Shown here: in pieces, positions 9,332 through 16,999 of the stretch
Layout of the letters: every line of letters starts with the position of its first letter
How positions within the stretch are numbered: the first letter of the stretch is position 1
From: Phycobacter azelaicus
GTDB taxonomy: Bacteria > Pseudomonadota > Alphaproteobacteria > Rhodobacterales > Rhodobacteraceae
DNA length: 64,000 nucleotides
Direction of reading: 5' to 3'
Assembly: GCF_014884385.1 (NCBI RefSeq)
Contig: NZ_WKFH01000003.1
Coordinates: forward strand, 2,326,001-2,390,000
Translations under genes and position numbers: made by a program
Notes under the pieces: generated by a model
Told to the model about the DNA's origin: nothing
Seen by the model: the letters and a program-made list of their open reading frames with translations, nothing else
Database searches by the model: none

Positions 9332-10344
9332 GTATCTTTGAACGCTACCTGACCCTCTGGGTTGCCCTTGCCATGGCGGCAGGCATCCTGATCGGCAATG
9401 TGGCGCCTCAGCTGGTCGAAATGATCGCGGCGGCTGAAGTCGCGCGTGTAAATCTTGTCGTCGCCGTTTTGATCTGGGCGATGGTCTATCCGATGATGGT
9501 CGGGGTTGATCCGGCCGCACTGAAGGATGCGGTGAAGCAGCCAAAGGGGTTGGCTATCACCCTGACGGTCAACTGGCTGATCAAACCTTTCTCCATGGCG
9601 GCGCTAGGCGTTTTGTTCTTTGAGGTGGTTTTTGCGGACCTACTGTCTCCGCAGGATGCGCAGCAGTATATCGCCGGCCTGATCCTCTTGGGTGCGGCAC
9701 CCTGTACAGCGATGGTCTTTGTCTGGTCGCAGCTGACGCGCGGGGATGAGAATTACACGCTTCTTCAGGTTTCGCTCAACGATGTGGTGATGATCTTTGC
9801 CTTTGCGCCAATCGTGGCCTTCCTTTTGGGTGTCACCGATATCGAGGTCCCCTGGGAGACGCTGGTGCTGTCGGTGGTCCTTTTCGTTCTGTTGCCGCTG
9901 CTGGCTGGGATCTGGACCCGGCGCAGGCTGGGAAATCTTGCGCAGATCGAAGCGTTTCAGGCGCGGATCAAGCCCTGGTCGGTGATCGGGCTGATCGCGA
10001 CCGTCATGATACTGTTTGGCCTGCAGGGGCAGGTGATTCTGGATCGGCCCGAGGTGATTGCCCTGATCGCGGTGCCAATCCTTGTGCAGTCTTACGGGAT
10101 ATTTGCAATTGCCTATGGTGCTGCCTTTGCGCTCAAGGTCCCGCACCGGATAGCAGCTCCTTGTGCATTGATTGGAACGTCGAATTTTTTTGAGCTGGCG
10201 GTAGCCGTCGCGATTTCCCTGTTCGGGCTGAATTCGGGTGCGGCCTTGGCCACCGTGGTCGGGGTGCTTGTCGAGGTGCCGGTCATGCTGTCCCTGGTTG
10301 CATTCGCCAATCGCACCCGCAGCCGGTTTCCGGGGCCTTCGTAA
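9328..10344 (+). CDS. acr3: ACR3-family arsenite efflux pump
   Basis: A 338-residue membrane protein with about ten hydrophobic segments and the ACR3 signature [16 protein letters not shown], whose Cys in TM4 is needed for As(III) transport. The later [18 protein letters not shown] motif is also typical. It is the last gene of the arsenic operon (arsRC-gap-arsJ-acr3), coupled by an ATGA overlap, and extrudes the arsenite made by the ArsC domain. It converges on the lysR gene with only 9 bp between stops and no visible terminator. Confidence 0.93.
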   Translation: MSIFERYLTLWVALAMAAGILIGNVAPQLVEMIAAAEVARVNLVVAVLIWAMVYPMMVGVDPAALKDAVKQPKGLAITLTVNWLIKPFSMAALGVLFFEVVFADLLSPQDAQQYIAGLILLGAAPCTAMVFVWSQLTRGDENYTLLQVSLNDVVMIFAFAPIVAFLLGVTDIEVPWETLVLSVVLFVLLPLLAGIWTRRRLGNLAQIEAFQARIKPWSVIGLIATVMILFGLQGQVILDRPEVIALIAVPILVQSYGIFAIAYGAAFALKVPHRIAAPCALIGTSNFFELAVAVAISLFGLNSGAALATVVGVLVEVPVMLSLVAFANRTRSRFPGPS

Positions 10345-10353
10345 CCTGCGGTC

Positions 10354-11250
10354 TTATCCCTGAAACGGAGCTGACAGGCGCCTGATCTGCCGGGACAGCT
10401 CTTTTACTGCTGGCAAAAGCGGACGGTCTGCCTTGTGCATCAGGTGGAGATGGCGGCGGGCCTCTGGGTCGGCCAAGGGGCGGAACACAAGGGCAGATGC
10501 GCCGGGCAACTGCATCGTCATCTCGGGCAGGATCGAATATCCAAGCCCTGCGCGCACCATCGCCAGGATCGAAGTGACATTGTGCCCCCGCACCTGGGCA
10601 TTGGCGTGAAGGGCCTTGGACTCCTCGCTCCTCATTCCTGCAGAGAGAGGGTTGGTGATAAGCCTGTGATCCAGAAGGCTTTGCCATGGGAGCGGACCAC
10701 CCGGGTTGGCGAGGGGATGATCGCTGGAACAGATCACGCCAAAGGCATCCGACATCAACCCCGCGGAGTGAATGCTCCTGTGCGCCATGGTGGCGGACTC
10801 GCCACCTGTCGCAATCCCGATGTCGGCCTGGTCCTGCTCCACCGCGCTGATGACGTCACCTGAGGCCATATCCCAAACCTCTACACGCACGTCCGGAAAA
10901 CGCGCGATAAATTCTGAGATCGCCTGCGGTAGAAGGCTGCCCGCAACCGAGGGTACGGCCGCAACGCGTACATGGCCTTTTCGGGCGCTGGCAAAGCCCT
11001 CCATGGCTCGAACCGTCAAGTCAAAGTGCTGCAGCTCTCGGTCTGCCTCTTCGAGCACAAAGACGCCAAGTGCGGTAAGCCGATTTTTGCGGTCAGTCTC
11101 AAACAGCGGCTCGCCGAGGTGTTCCTCCAGCTGTTTCAATGTCATGGACACGGCGGATGGTGTGCGCCCCAATTGACGTGCCGCCGCACCAAGTGTCCCT
11201 GCATGGGCGACGGCAGCAAAACAGCGCAGCATTTCGATCTTGATCGCCAT
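10354..11250 (-). CDS. LysR-family transcriptional regulator
   Basis: A 298-residue LysR regulator: winged HTH at residues 1-60 (AAVAHAGTLGAAARQLGRTPSAVSMTLKQLEEHLGEPLF), then a periplasmic-binding-protein-like effector domain starting with VRVAAVPSVAGSLLPQAI. It is divergent from the M19 dipeptidase gene, so its likely target is that operon. A perfect dyad (TTCAGAA-T-TTCTGAA at 11252-11266) touches its start codon and may be the autoregulatory site. The effector is unknown. Confidence 0.92.
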   Translation of the reverse strand: MAIKIEMLRCFAAVAHAGTLGAAARQLGRTPSAVSMTLKQLEEHLGEPLFETDRKNRLTALGVFVLEEADRELQHFDLTVRAMEGFASARKGHVRVAAVPSVAGSLLPQAISEFIARFPDVRVEVWDMASGDVISAVEQDQADIGIATGGESATMAHRSIHSAGLMSDAFGVICSSDHPLANPGGPLPWQSLLDHRLITNPLSAGMRSEESKALHANAQVRGHNVTSILAMVRAGLGYSILPEMTMQLPGASALVFRPLADPEARRHLHLMHKADRPLLPAVKELSRQIRRLSAPFQG

Positions 11251-11251
11251 A

Positions 11252-11266
11252 TTCAGAATTTCTGAA
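11252..11266. promoter_or_regulatory. Dyad adjoining the lysR start, putative LysR operator
   Basis: Perfect 7-bp inverted repeat TTCAGAA-T-TTCTGAA, one base from the lysR start codon and about 140 bp before the divergent dipeptidase. The position suits negative autoregulation combined with divergent activation, as is usual for LysR proteins. Binding is not demonstrated. Confidence 0.4.
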
Positions 11267-11360
11267 ATTGATTTGAGTCCTTTGAGTTTGTGTGAAGCTT
11301 GTCCCCAAGTCCATAGTTGGCTTGCACCCCTATCGCCCAGCCAAAAGGAGAGCTGTTTTC

Positions 11361-11405
11361 ATGCGCCAGAACGTAAGCCAGCTTGGGCGCGGGGTGTTGC
11401 CATGA
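11361..11405 (+). CDS. Possible 14-residue leader peptide ahead of the dipeptidase
   Basis: A short reading frame, MRQNVSQLGRGVLP, begins with ATG at 11361 after AAAGGAG (11344-11350). Its TGA stop (11403-11405) overlaps the dipeptidase ATG at 11402 in another frame. The dipeptidase itself has no good ribosome site, so translation of the short frame may deliver ribosomes to it. It has no run of one amino acid that would suggest attenuation. It could be chance. Confidence 0.3.
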   Translation: MRQNVSQLGRGVLP

Positions 11406-12376
11406 TGCGGATCGACGGGCTGCAATACGCCAACTGGTCTGAAGTGATTTTTCGGCAGATGCGCGAAGGCGGCGTGGATGCGGTGCATGTGACCATCGCG
11501 TATCATGAGAGCTTTCGCGAAACAGTCCTGAATTTCGAACAATGGAACCGCTGGTTCGAACAATATCCCGATCTGATCCTGAAAGGCACGACGGCCCGCG
11601 ATATTGACCGGGCACGGGACAGCGGTCGCACTGCGGTTTTCTTCGGTTTTCAGAACCCGTCCCCGATTGAAGATGATATCGGGCTGGTGGAGATCCTGCA
11701 CACTTTGGGTGCGCGTTTCATGCAGCTCAGCTATAACAACCAGTCGCTTCTTGCGGCCGGGTGCTACGAGACAGAGGACAGCGGCATCACCCGCATGGGC
11801 CGTCAGGTGATCCGGGAGATGAACCGAGTCGGCATGGTGATCGACATGAGCCATTCGGCAGACCGTTCCACCATCGAGGCTGCGGACCTGTCCACGCGGC
11901 CCATCGCCATCACCCATGCCAATCCCCATTTCTGGATGCCAGCTTTGCGAAACAAGAGCGATGATGTGATCCGCGCCGTTACGCAAAACGGTGGCATGCT
12001 TGGCTTCTCACTTTACCCACATCACCTGAAAGACAAATCGGACTGCACGCTTGATAGCTTCTGCACCATGGTTGCCCGCACGGCCGAGCGTTTTGGAGTG
12101 GAGCATTTGGGGATCGGCTCGGACCTGTGTCAGGATCAGCCAGATAGTGTTGTGGAGTGGATGCGGGTCGGGCGCTGGACCAAAGAGATGGACTACGGCG
12201 AAGGCTCTGCCAGCGCGCCGGGGTTTCCGCCGATGCCGACATGGTTTCAGGATAATCGGGACTTTCCGAAAATCGAGGCCGGGCTGCGTTCCGTTGGCAT
12301 GAACAACGATGAAGTTTCTGCGATCATGGGCGGGAACTGGTACCGTTTCTTTGAAGAGGGCTTTGGCCCGGCCTAA
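11402..12376 (+). CDS. Membrane dipeptidase, peptidase family M19
   Basis: A 324-residue zinc peptidase of the renal dipeptidase family with no signal peptide, so probably cytoplasmic. It has the family core: MIDMSHSADRSTIEAA (metal-ligand His), ITHANPHF, and LGIGSDLCQDQP with the Asp ligand, ending GGNWYRFFEEGF. The N-terminal HxD metal motif is less obvious: HVTIAYHE stands near that position. The start at 11402 (MMRIDGLQYANW) is chosen because family members begin there; an upstream extension is unsupported. It leads a unit with the next two genes. The substrate is unknown. Confidence 0.85.
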   Translation: MMRIDGLQYANWSEVIFRQMREGGVDAVHVTIAYHESFRETVLNFEQWNRWFEQYPDLILKGTTARDIDRARDSGRTAVFFGFQNPSPIEDDIGLVEILHTLGARFMQLSYNNQSLLAAGCYETEDSGITRMGRQVIREMNRVGMVIDMSHSADRSTIEAADLSTRPIAITHANPHFWMPALRNKSDDVIRAVTQNGGMLGFSLYPHHLKDKSDCTLDSFCTMVARTAERFGVEHLGIGSDLCQDQPDSVVEWMRVGRWTKEMDYGEGSASAPGFPPMPTWFQDNRDFPKIEAGLRSVGMNNDEVSAIMGGNWYRFFEEGFGPA

Positions 12377-12404
12377 GCGAATACAACCAGGGAGCGGAGG
12401 CAAG

Positions 12405-14114
12405 ATGGACAGCAGTAGTGCACCCGAACCGGCACATATTCCGCTGCGCCCGCCCCAGCAGGTGATGCGCCTTTCGAGGCTTGGCGCCTTTCACCAGTCA
12501 CGCCTGTCCTTCATGCGAATACTTCTGCGCCGCCTGACGGCAGAGGCATGGCGCTTTGACCGCCCTGTTTTCGATATTGATGCGCAGGGTGTCGGCCATG
12601 CCGTGTATTGCGCCCATGGACCGGAGCGCAGCTATTCGCTTGTCTGTTTTGCCCATGATCTGCCGCCCGAGAAGCGCTCGGATCGGGTTATTGCGCAGGC
12701 TTGGGATGCGACCTTTGCTCTGTTTGATGGTGTGCCAACTGGGCAGGATATCGCCCGGCTGTCCCGGAATGTTCCCCTTCAAGAAGCAGGACGGGTAACG
12801 GAGCTGGAGTTGTCCGTCTCTCGTGCAAACCGTTCGGTGCGCCTTTGGGAACATGTGGTTTCTTCCCTTGCTGCAGGGCACCAGCCTGACGTGGATCAGA
12901 TTGACGCGGTCGGTTACCTGATGCGTACGACGGCAGTCTACGGATCCGGGAAGCTCGGCGCGGCTGATCGCGAGGCGATTGCCAAACGGGCTGAACTTGC
13001 AGCGCCGTTTCAGGTCGAGATGCTGTCAGTATACCTGACGCGCGCCTTTGTCAGGGACCTTGTCCAGCACATGGCGCATGTGCGCGCCGAGAAAGCAGGC
13101 AAACGCGCAGCGCAGCTAGATCCCTATCTGGCCCGGCGCCTTGGTATCGGAAACTCCACCGGCCTTGGCATGGCTCCCTTCCTGATCAACCATCCTCAAC
13201 TGTTTCACAATTGGATTGCAGCGCGGGAAACTGCCCTGCAGCGGGTTCGCTCTTTAGAGGCGGCAAGTGATCTGGAGGTCGCCCAGTTTCTTGAACTCTT
13301 TGAATCCGCACGGGCATCAACCATGCGGTGGCGGTCCGAACATGCTTTGCAAGAGCGGAAACTGGTGGCGCTCATGGCCGACCTCGATAGCATGGCGGAT
13401 TTCCTGAGCCATGAAGTGCTGGAAGGTGCAAGACCTTGGGACCGGCTTTACCGATGGGCAGAAGAGCGGCTTTCTGTCGAAGGGCAGGAATGGCTCGTAT
13501 CGTTGATGCTGGAGCCGTTCGGCGACCTGGTGGATGATCTGGCCGATCAAATGGCGAGCCACGCGCCCGAGTTGCGCCCGGTCGACGGCAGCATGCTGCT
13601 TGCGCGACTGCGTCTGGCAATAGAGGCGCGTTATGATTGGGCGCTATGCATAGACTGGGATGATCCGGAGAGTGCTGCCCGTGTCTGGTATATCTCGGCT
13701 GAAAAGCAGGAGCCGCGCTTGGGCGAACGGCATCAGGAACCCGTTGAAGCCTATGAACAGCCTCTGGCGCCCGGGCGTGATGTTGCAACCTTGTATGCTG
13801 CGCTGGATGGCTGGGACGGCGCGGCAACGGTCGCTGAGTTCTTATGCCACCACCCTGAGCACCGTCATGCTCTGCGCCGGGTGCAGATCTTGGAGCGGGC
13901 GCCCTATGCAGAGATCCGCGACAATACGATTGCGGCAGATTTGCTGCCGATTGATCTGCTGCGCTGCAAGCTGTCGTTCTTCGGGGCCACGTGTTTTGAT
14001 CCCCGTTCGGACCGCTGGGTTCGCATTTCGATGTTCTCAAATGCCCCTTATCCGAATGAACTCGCGGCGCGATGTGACCCGTTCTGGATCTATCCGGAGG
14101 CGTTACATCAATGA
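12405..14114 (+). CDS. Conserved protein of unknown function next to DUF3726
   Basis: A 569-residue protein I cannot assign to a family. The ATG at 12405 follows GGAGCGGAGG, 28 bp after the dipeptidase stop. It is mostly helical with no membrane segment or signal peptide. Visible points are an N-terminal LSFMRILLRRLTAEAWRF, a central Arg/Glu-rich region and a compact C-terminus (KLSFFGATCFDPRSDRWVRI). Its stop overlaps the start of the next gene (ATGA), so the two are very likely translated together. I recall this pairing with DUF3726 genes in Rhodobacteraceae, but no function follows from that. Confidence 0.75.
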   Translation: MDSSSAPEPAHIPLRPPQQVMRLSRLGAFHQSRLSFMRILLRRLTAEAWRFDRPVFDIDAQGVGHAVYCAHGPERSYSLVCFAHDLPPEKRSDRVIAQAWDATFALFDGVPTGQDIARLSRNVPLQEAGRVTELELSVSRANRSVRLWEHVVSSLAAGHQPDVDQIDAVGYLMRTTAVYGSGKLGAADREAIAKRAELAAPFQVEMLSVYLTRAFVRDLVQHMAHVRAEKAGKRAAQLDPYLARRLGIGNSTGLGMAPFLINHPQLFHNWIAARETALQRVRSLEAASDLEVAQFLELFESARASTMRWRSEHALQERKLVALMADLDSMADFLSHEVLEGARPWDRLYRWAEERLSVEGQEWLVSLMLEPFGDLVDDLADQMASHAPELRPVDGSMLLARLRLAIEARYDWALCIDWDDPESAARVWYISAEKQEPRLGERHQEPVEAYEQPLAPGRDVATLYAALDGWDGAATVAEFLCHHPEHRHALRRVQILERAPYAEIRDNTIAADLLPIDLLRCKLSFFGATCFDPRSDRWVRISMFSNAPYPNELAARCDPFWIYPEALHQ

Positions 14115-14761
14115 ACCTTTCGTTGAATGAAATGGAGGCGCTGTGCAGGCGCGCGGCGGTGGGCGCCGGGTTGCATTGGGGGCTTGCCGAAGAGGCGGGC
14201 AAGGCCGCGCGTTGGTTGGCTGAGTTCGACTTGCCGGGAGCACAGGCACTGTTGCGGTATTTGGAAACTCTATCAGGCGGCTCTGTCCTTAGGGCAGGGC
14301 CAGTCTCGCTCGAGGCACCTTGGCGGGCTGAGGCTGGACGTCTGTGTCCGCTTATTGCTGGTCCCGCGCTTTGTGATTCTGCGGAAAGACTGGCAAAGAG
14401 TGGCGGCCTTGAGATGGAAAACGTCTGTTTTCCTGTGCTGGTGCTTCCACATGCGGCTGCGACTGCAGAGATTTTGGGCGAATGCGTCAGCCTGGACTGG
14501 CAGGCTCTTCATGCTGTCACAGACGGCAGATGTCTGAGTCTGGCCAGTAAACAAACAGATTTGTTGTCAGAGCAGGCGGTTTCATTGACGTGCCGTCTCG
14601 GCGGGCGTCTCTGGCGGCATCGCGCGCGCCACCGGCGGGCATGTGTTTCAGCGGATTGCTTTGACCGCCTCTCTGCTTTGGCGCATCGCTCCTTTGCGCC
14701 TGCCACAGCCCAATCACGGATGCTTGGCGCAGGATCTGGATGTGATGAGGGCAATCAGTAA
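14111..14761 (+). CDS. DUF3726-like protein
   Basis: A 216-residue protein starting MNLSLNEMEALCRRAAVGAG, then WGLAEEAGKAARWLAEF and a later ALCDSAERLA block, which resembles the DUF3726 pattern. No catalytic motif is recognisable. It is translationally coupled to the preceding unknown protein. The C-terminal 50 residues are rich in Arg, His, Cys and Ala and look less conserved. The assignment to DUF3726 is from memory of the N-terminal signature. Confidence 0.6.
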   Translation: MNLSLNEMEALCRRAAVGAGLHWGLAEEAGKAARWLAEFDLPGAQALLRYLETLSGGSVLRAGPVSLEAPWRAEAGRLCPLIAGPALCDSAERLAKSGGLEMENVCFPVLVLPHAAATAEILGECVSLDWQALHAVTDGRCLSLASKQTDLLSEQAVSLTCRLGGRLWRHRARHRRACVSADCFDRLSALAHRSFAPATAQSRMLGAGSGCDEGNQ

Positions 14762-15118
14762 AGCAGGCCGCTTCCGGAGCGCCTTAGCCCTTTGGGGCAG
14801 GTCAGCGCATGGGTTGACGCTGCTGCGACGGAAGGGATAGCTTAAAAAGGCTAATCTCACCCTCCAAGCCCTCGGTTGCGGTTTTTTGCGTCACACTGAC
14901 ACAAAGATAAAGTGTTCACTGGCGCTTTTATGGTTGCGACTATCAATGGAACGCTTTCGTTGGTTGTTCTACATGCGATACACTATTCGCATGTGCTGGT
15001 CTCAACAACGGCCTGGCGGTGAGAGATGCCGCCTCGGTCGCATGAATTTAATGCATGTTGGGCGTTTATTAACAATAAGGCCCCATTAGTGAGTCACGGT
15101 AGGAAAAGGGGCCAAGAG
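14762..15118. other. Intergenic region with one inverted repeat
   Basis: No gene is visible in these 357 bases. The perfect dyad ACATGCG (14971-14977) / CGCATGT (14988-14994), with a 10-bp spacer, lies about 125 bp before the H-NOX-like gene and may be a regulator site for it. No convincing promoter hexamers or terminator were found. Confidence 0.4.
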
Positions 15119-15706
15119 ATGCATGGTCTGATCAACAGGGCGATCCAGGCTTTTGTGACCAGTACCTATGGCGGGGACCGTTGGAACGAAGTCATGGATC
15201 AGGCAGGTCTCGGTTTTCGCGATTTCGAGGCCATGTTGATCTATACGGATGAGCAATCCAACAAAATGCTTTCGGCCATGGAAATGGTCATCAAGCGTCC
15301 GCTGGCAGAGATGCTTGAAGATATGGGCACCTTTCTTGTCTCTAACCCTCAGGTCGAGTCCTTACGCCGTTTGCTGCGGTTCGGAGGCGTGAACTACGTC
15401 GAATTCCTACACTCCCTTGACGACTTGCCGGGGCGCGCGCGCCTTGCCGTTTCGGATTTGCATTTGCCCGGTTTGGAGCTTTTGGAGCAAGCACCGGGAC
15501 AGTTTGAACTTGTTTGCCAGCCTGGTCTGCCCGGCTATGCAAACGTGATGGTCGGTATCTTGCGCGCCATGGCCGATGACTATGGCGATCTTGTGATTCT
15601 GGATTACAGCGGCGTCCGGGATGGAGCGGAAGTGATTTCCATCACTGTTGTGGAACGCGACTTTGCTGAGGGGCGAAGCTTCGATTTGGGGGCGCATTCG
15701 TTATGA
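15119..15706 (+). CDS. H-NOX-fold protein without heme-ligating residues
   Basis: A 195-residue protein with the H-NOX opening MHGLINRAIQAFVTSTYGGDRW and the family length. In the segment aligned to canonical H-NOX (LDNLHARVGLSFP), this protein reads LDDLPGRARLAVS, so the proximal heme His is Pro. The YxSxR heme-propionate motif is replaced by CQPGL. Heme and NO binding in the usual way is therefore unlikely. Its stop overlaps the diguanylate cyclase start, so the two should act as a pair, as H-NOX/GGDEF pairs do elsewhere. The ATG at 15119 follows AGGAAAAGGGG; the in-frame upstream extension is not supported. Confidence 0.78.
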   Translation: MHGLINRAIQAFVTSTYGGDRWNEVMDQAGLGFRDFEAMLIYTDEQSNKMLSAMEMVIKRPLAEMLEDMGTFLVSNPQVESLRRLLRFGGVNYVEFLHSLDDLPGRARLAVSDLHLPGLELLEQAPGQFELVCQPGLPGYANVMVGILRAMADDYGDLVILDYSGVRDGAEVISITVVERDFAEGRSFDLGAHSL

Positions 15707-16713
15707 TGACAGGCCAGCAGCTTGCTGCCATCGCGGACCATATCTGTCCCATGTACGCAATCGTGGATCCACGAGGCCGTATCGTGCGCGTTGGTCCGAC
15801 ACTCAGAAAACTGCGACCCGATTTGAAATGGGAAGGGCGGCGCTTCTTTCGAGTGTTCGACCTGTCCCGTCCAAGGCGGGTTCGTTCGATGGAGGATCTG
15901 GTGAATACCGCCGGGTCCAAACTGCATTTGCATTTTCGCGATACACCGCAGACCAGTTTGAAAGGTGTGCTGGTCCCGCTGCCCGAAGGCCAGGGCGCCA
16001 TCATCAACATGTCGTTCGGCATCTCGGTTCTTGAGGCCGTGCGAGACTATGATTTGACCAGCGCTGATTTTTCACCGACGGATCTGACGATCGAGATGCT
16101 CTATCTTGTTGAGGCAAAGTCCGCCGCGATGGAGGCCTCCCGCCAGCTTAACCTGCGTCTGCAGGGGGCAAAAATTGCAGCCGAAGAACAGGCATTCACC
16201 GATACACTGACCGGATTGAAAAACCGGCGCGCGATGGACCATATTCTTGAACGCCTGATCAACAGCGGTCGGGATTTCGCCCTGATGCACCTCGATCTCG
16301 ATTACTTCAAGCAGGTCAATGATACCCTTGGCCATGCTGCGGGGGATGCGGTTTTGCAGCACGTGGCGCGTGTGATGGTCGATTGTACAAGGCAGTCTGA
16401 TACCGTTGCCCGTGTCGGAGGTGATGAATTCGTTCTCATTTTCAACGATCTGCGGGATGCGCGGCAGCTTGATGGCTTGGCAGAGCGATTGATCTCACAA
16501 CTTGAGGTCCCCATTCCGTATGGTGGAAAGCAGTGCAAGATTTCGGCAAGCGCCGGGACAACACTTTCTGTCTGGCACGACGGTACGATCACAGCGGCGC
16601 AAATCATGAACGAGTCGGACCTTGCACTTTATGCGGCCAAGGGATCTGGCCGAGCGCGGCATTGCTTCTATCAAAAAGGCATGGAAAAAGACGTTCTGGC
16701 TCAAGGCAACTGA
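15703..16713 (+). CDS. Diguanylate cyclase (GGDEF), H-NOX-associated
   Basis: A 336-residue protein. The N-terminal about 140 residues form the PAS-like/H-NOX-associated sensory region (IVDPRGRIVRVGPTLRKLRP), followed by a short coiled coil. The C-terminal GGDEF domain is complete: DTLTGLKNRRAMD, DLDYFKQVNDTLGHAAGDAVL and the active-site VGGDEFVLIF, so it should make cyclic di-GMP. There is no membrane segment. It is coupled by ATGA to the H-NOX-like gene, which probably controls it. No RxxD inhibitory site is evident just before GGDEF. Confidence 0.93.
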   Translation: MMTGQQLAAIADHICPMYAIVDPRGRIVRVGPTLRKLRPDLKWEGRRFFRVFDLSRPRRVRSMEDLVNTAGSKLHLHFRDTPQTSLKGVLVPLPEGQGAIINMSFGISVLEAVRDYDLTSADFSPTDLTIEMLYLVEAKSAAMEASRQLNLRLQGAKIAAEEQAFTDTLTGLKNRRAMDHILERLINSGRDFALMHLDLDYFKQVNDTLGHAAGDAVLQHVARVMVDCTRQSDTVARVGGDEFVLIFNDLRDARQLDGLAERLISQLEVPIPYGGKQCKISASAGTTLSVWHDGTITAAQIMNESDLALYAAKGSGRARHCFYQKGMEKDVLAQGN

Positions 16714-16840
16714 ATGCTGAGCGCCCATCGTCGGCGATTTCAGCCATGAGCATTGATGCACGTAGATGCCCGAAATTGGCGATCCTGAACACTGCCCCTC
16801 ACAGATTGGGAGACAGCCCTTCGGCAGTTGCCAAGTCAGA

Positions 16841-16859
16841 ATTTTGCCGGGTGCAAAAT
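16841..16859. promoter_or_regulatory. Palindrome upstream of the molybdopterin oxidoreductase
   Basis: Perfect 7-bp inverted repeat ATTTTGC (16841-16847) and GCAAAAT (16853-16859) with a 5-bp spacer, about 140 bp before the oxidoreductase start. It could be an operator, or a weak hairpin after the cyclase gene; no T-tract follows. Confidence 0.3.
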
Positions 16860-16999
16860 GCCTCGCCTGCTGCGACATAACCCAGGTCGGTTATCCGGTC
16901 TTTGGAAATTGGTCTGGTCATTTGGTGTGTTTTTGGACGTTTTTTACGCCCCATTGAAGGGTGTATCCGGTCGGTGAACACTCGACGCCAGAGGACGCC

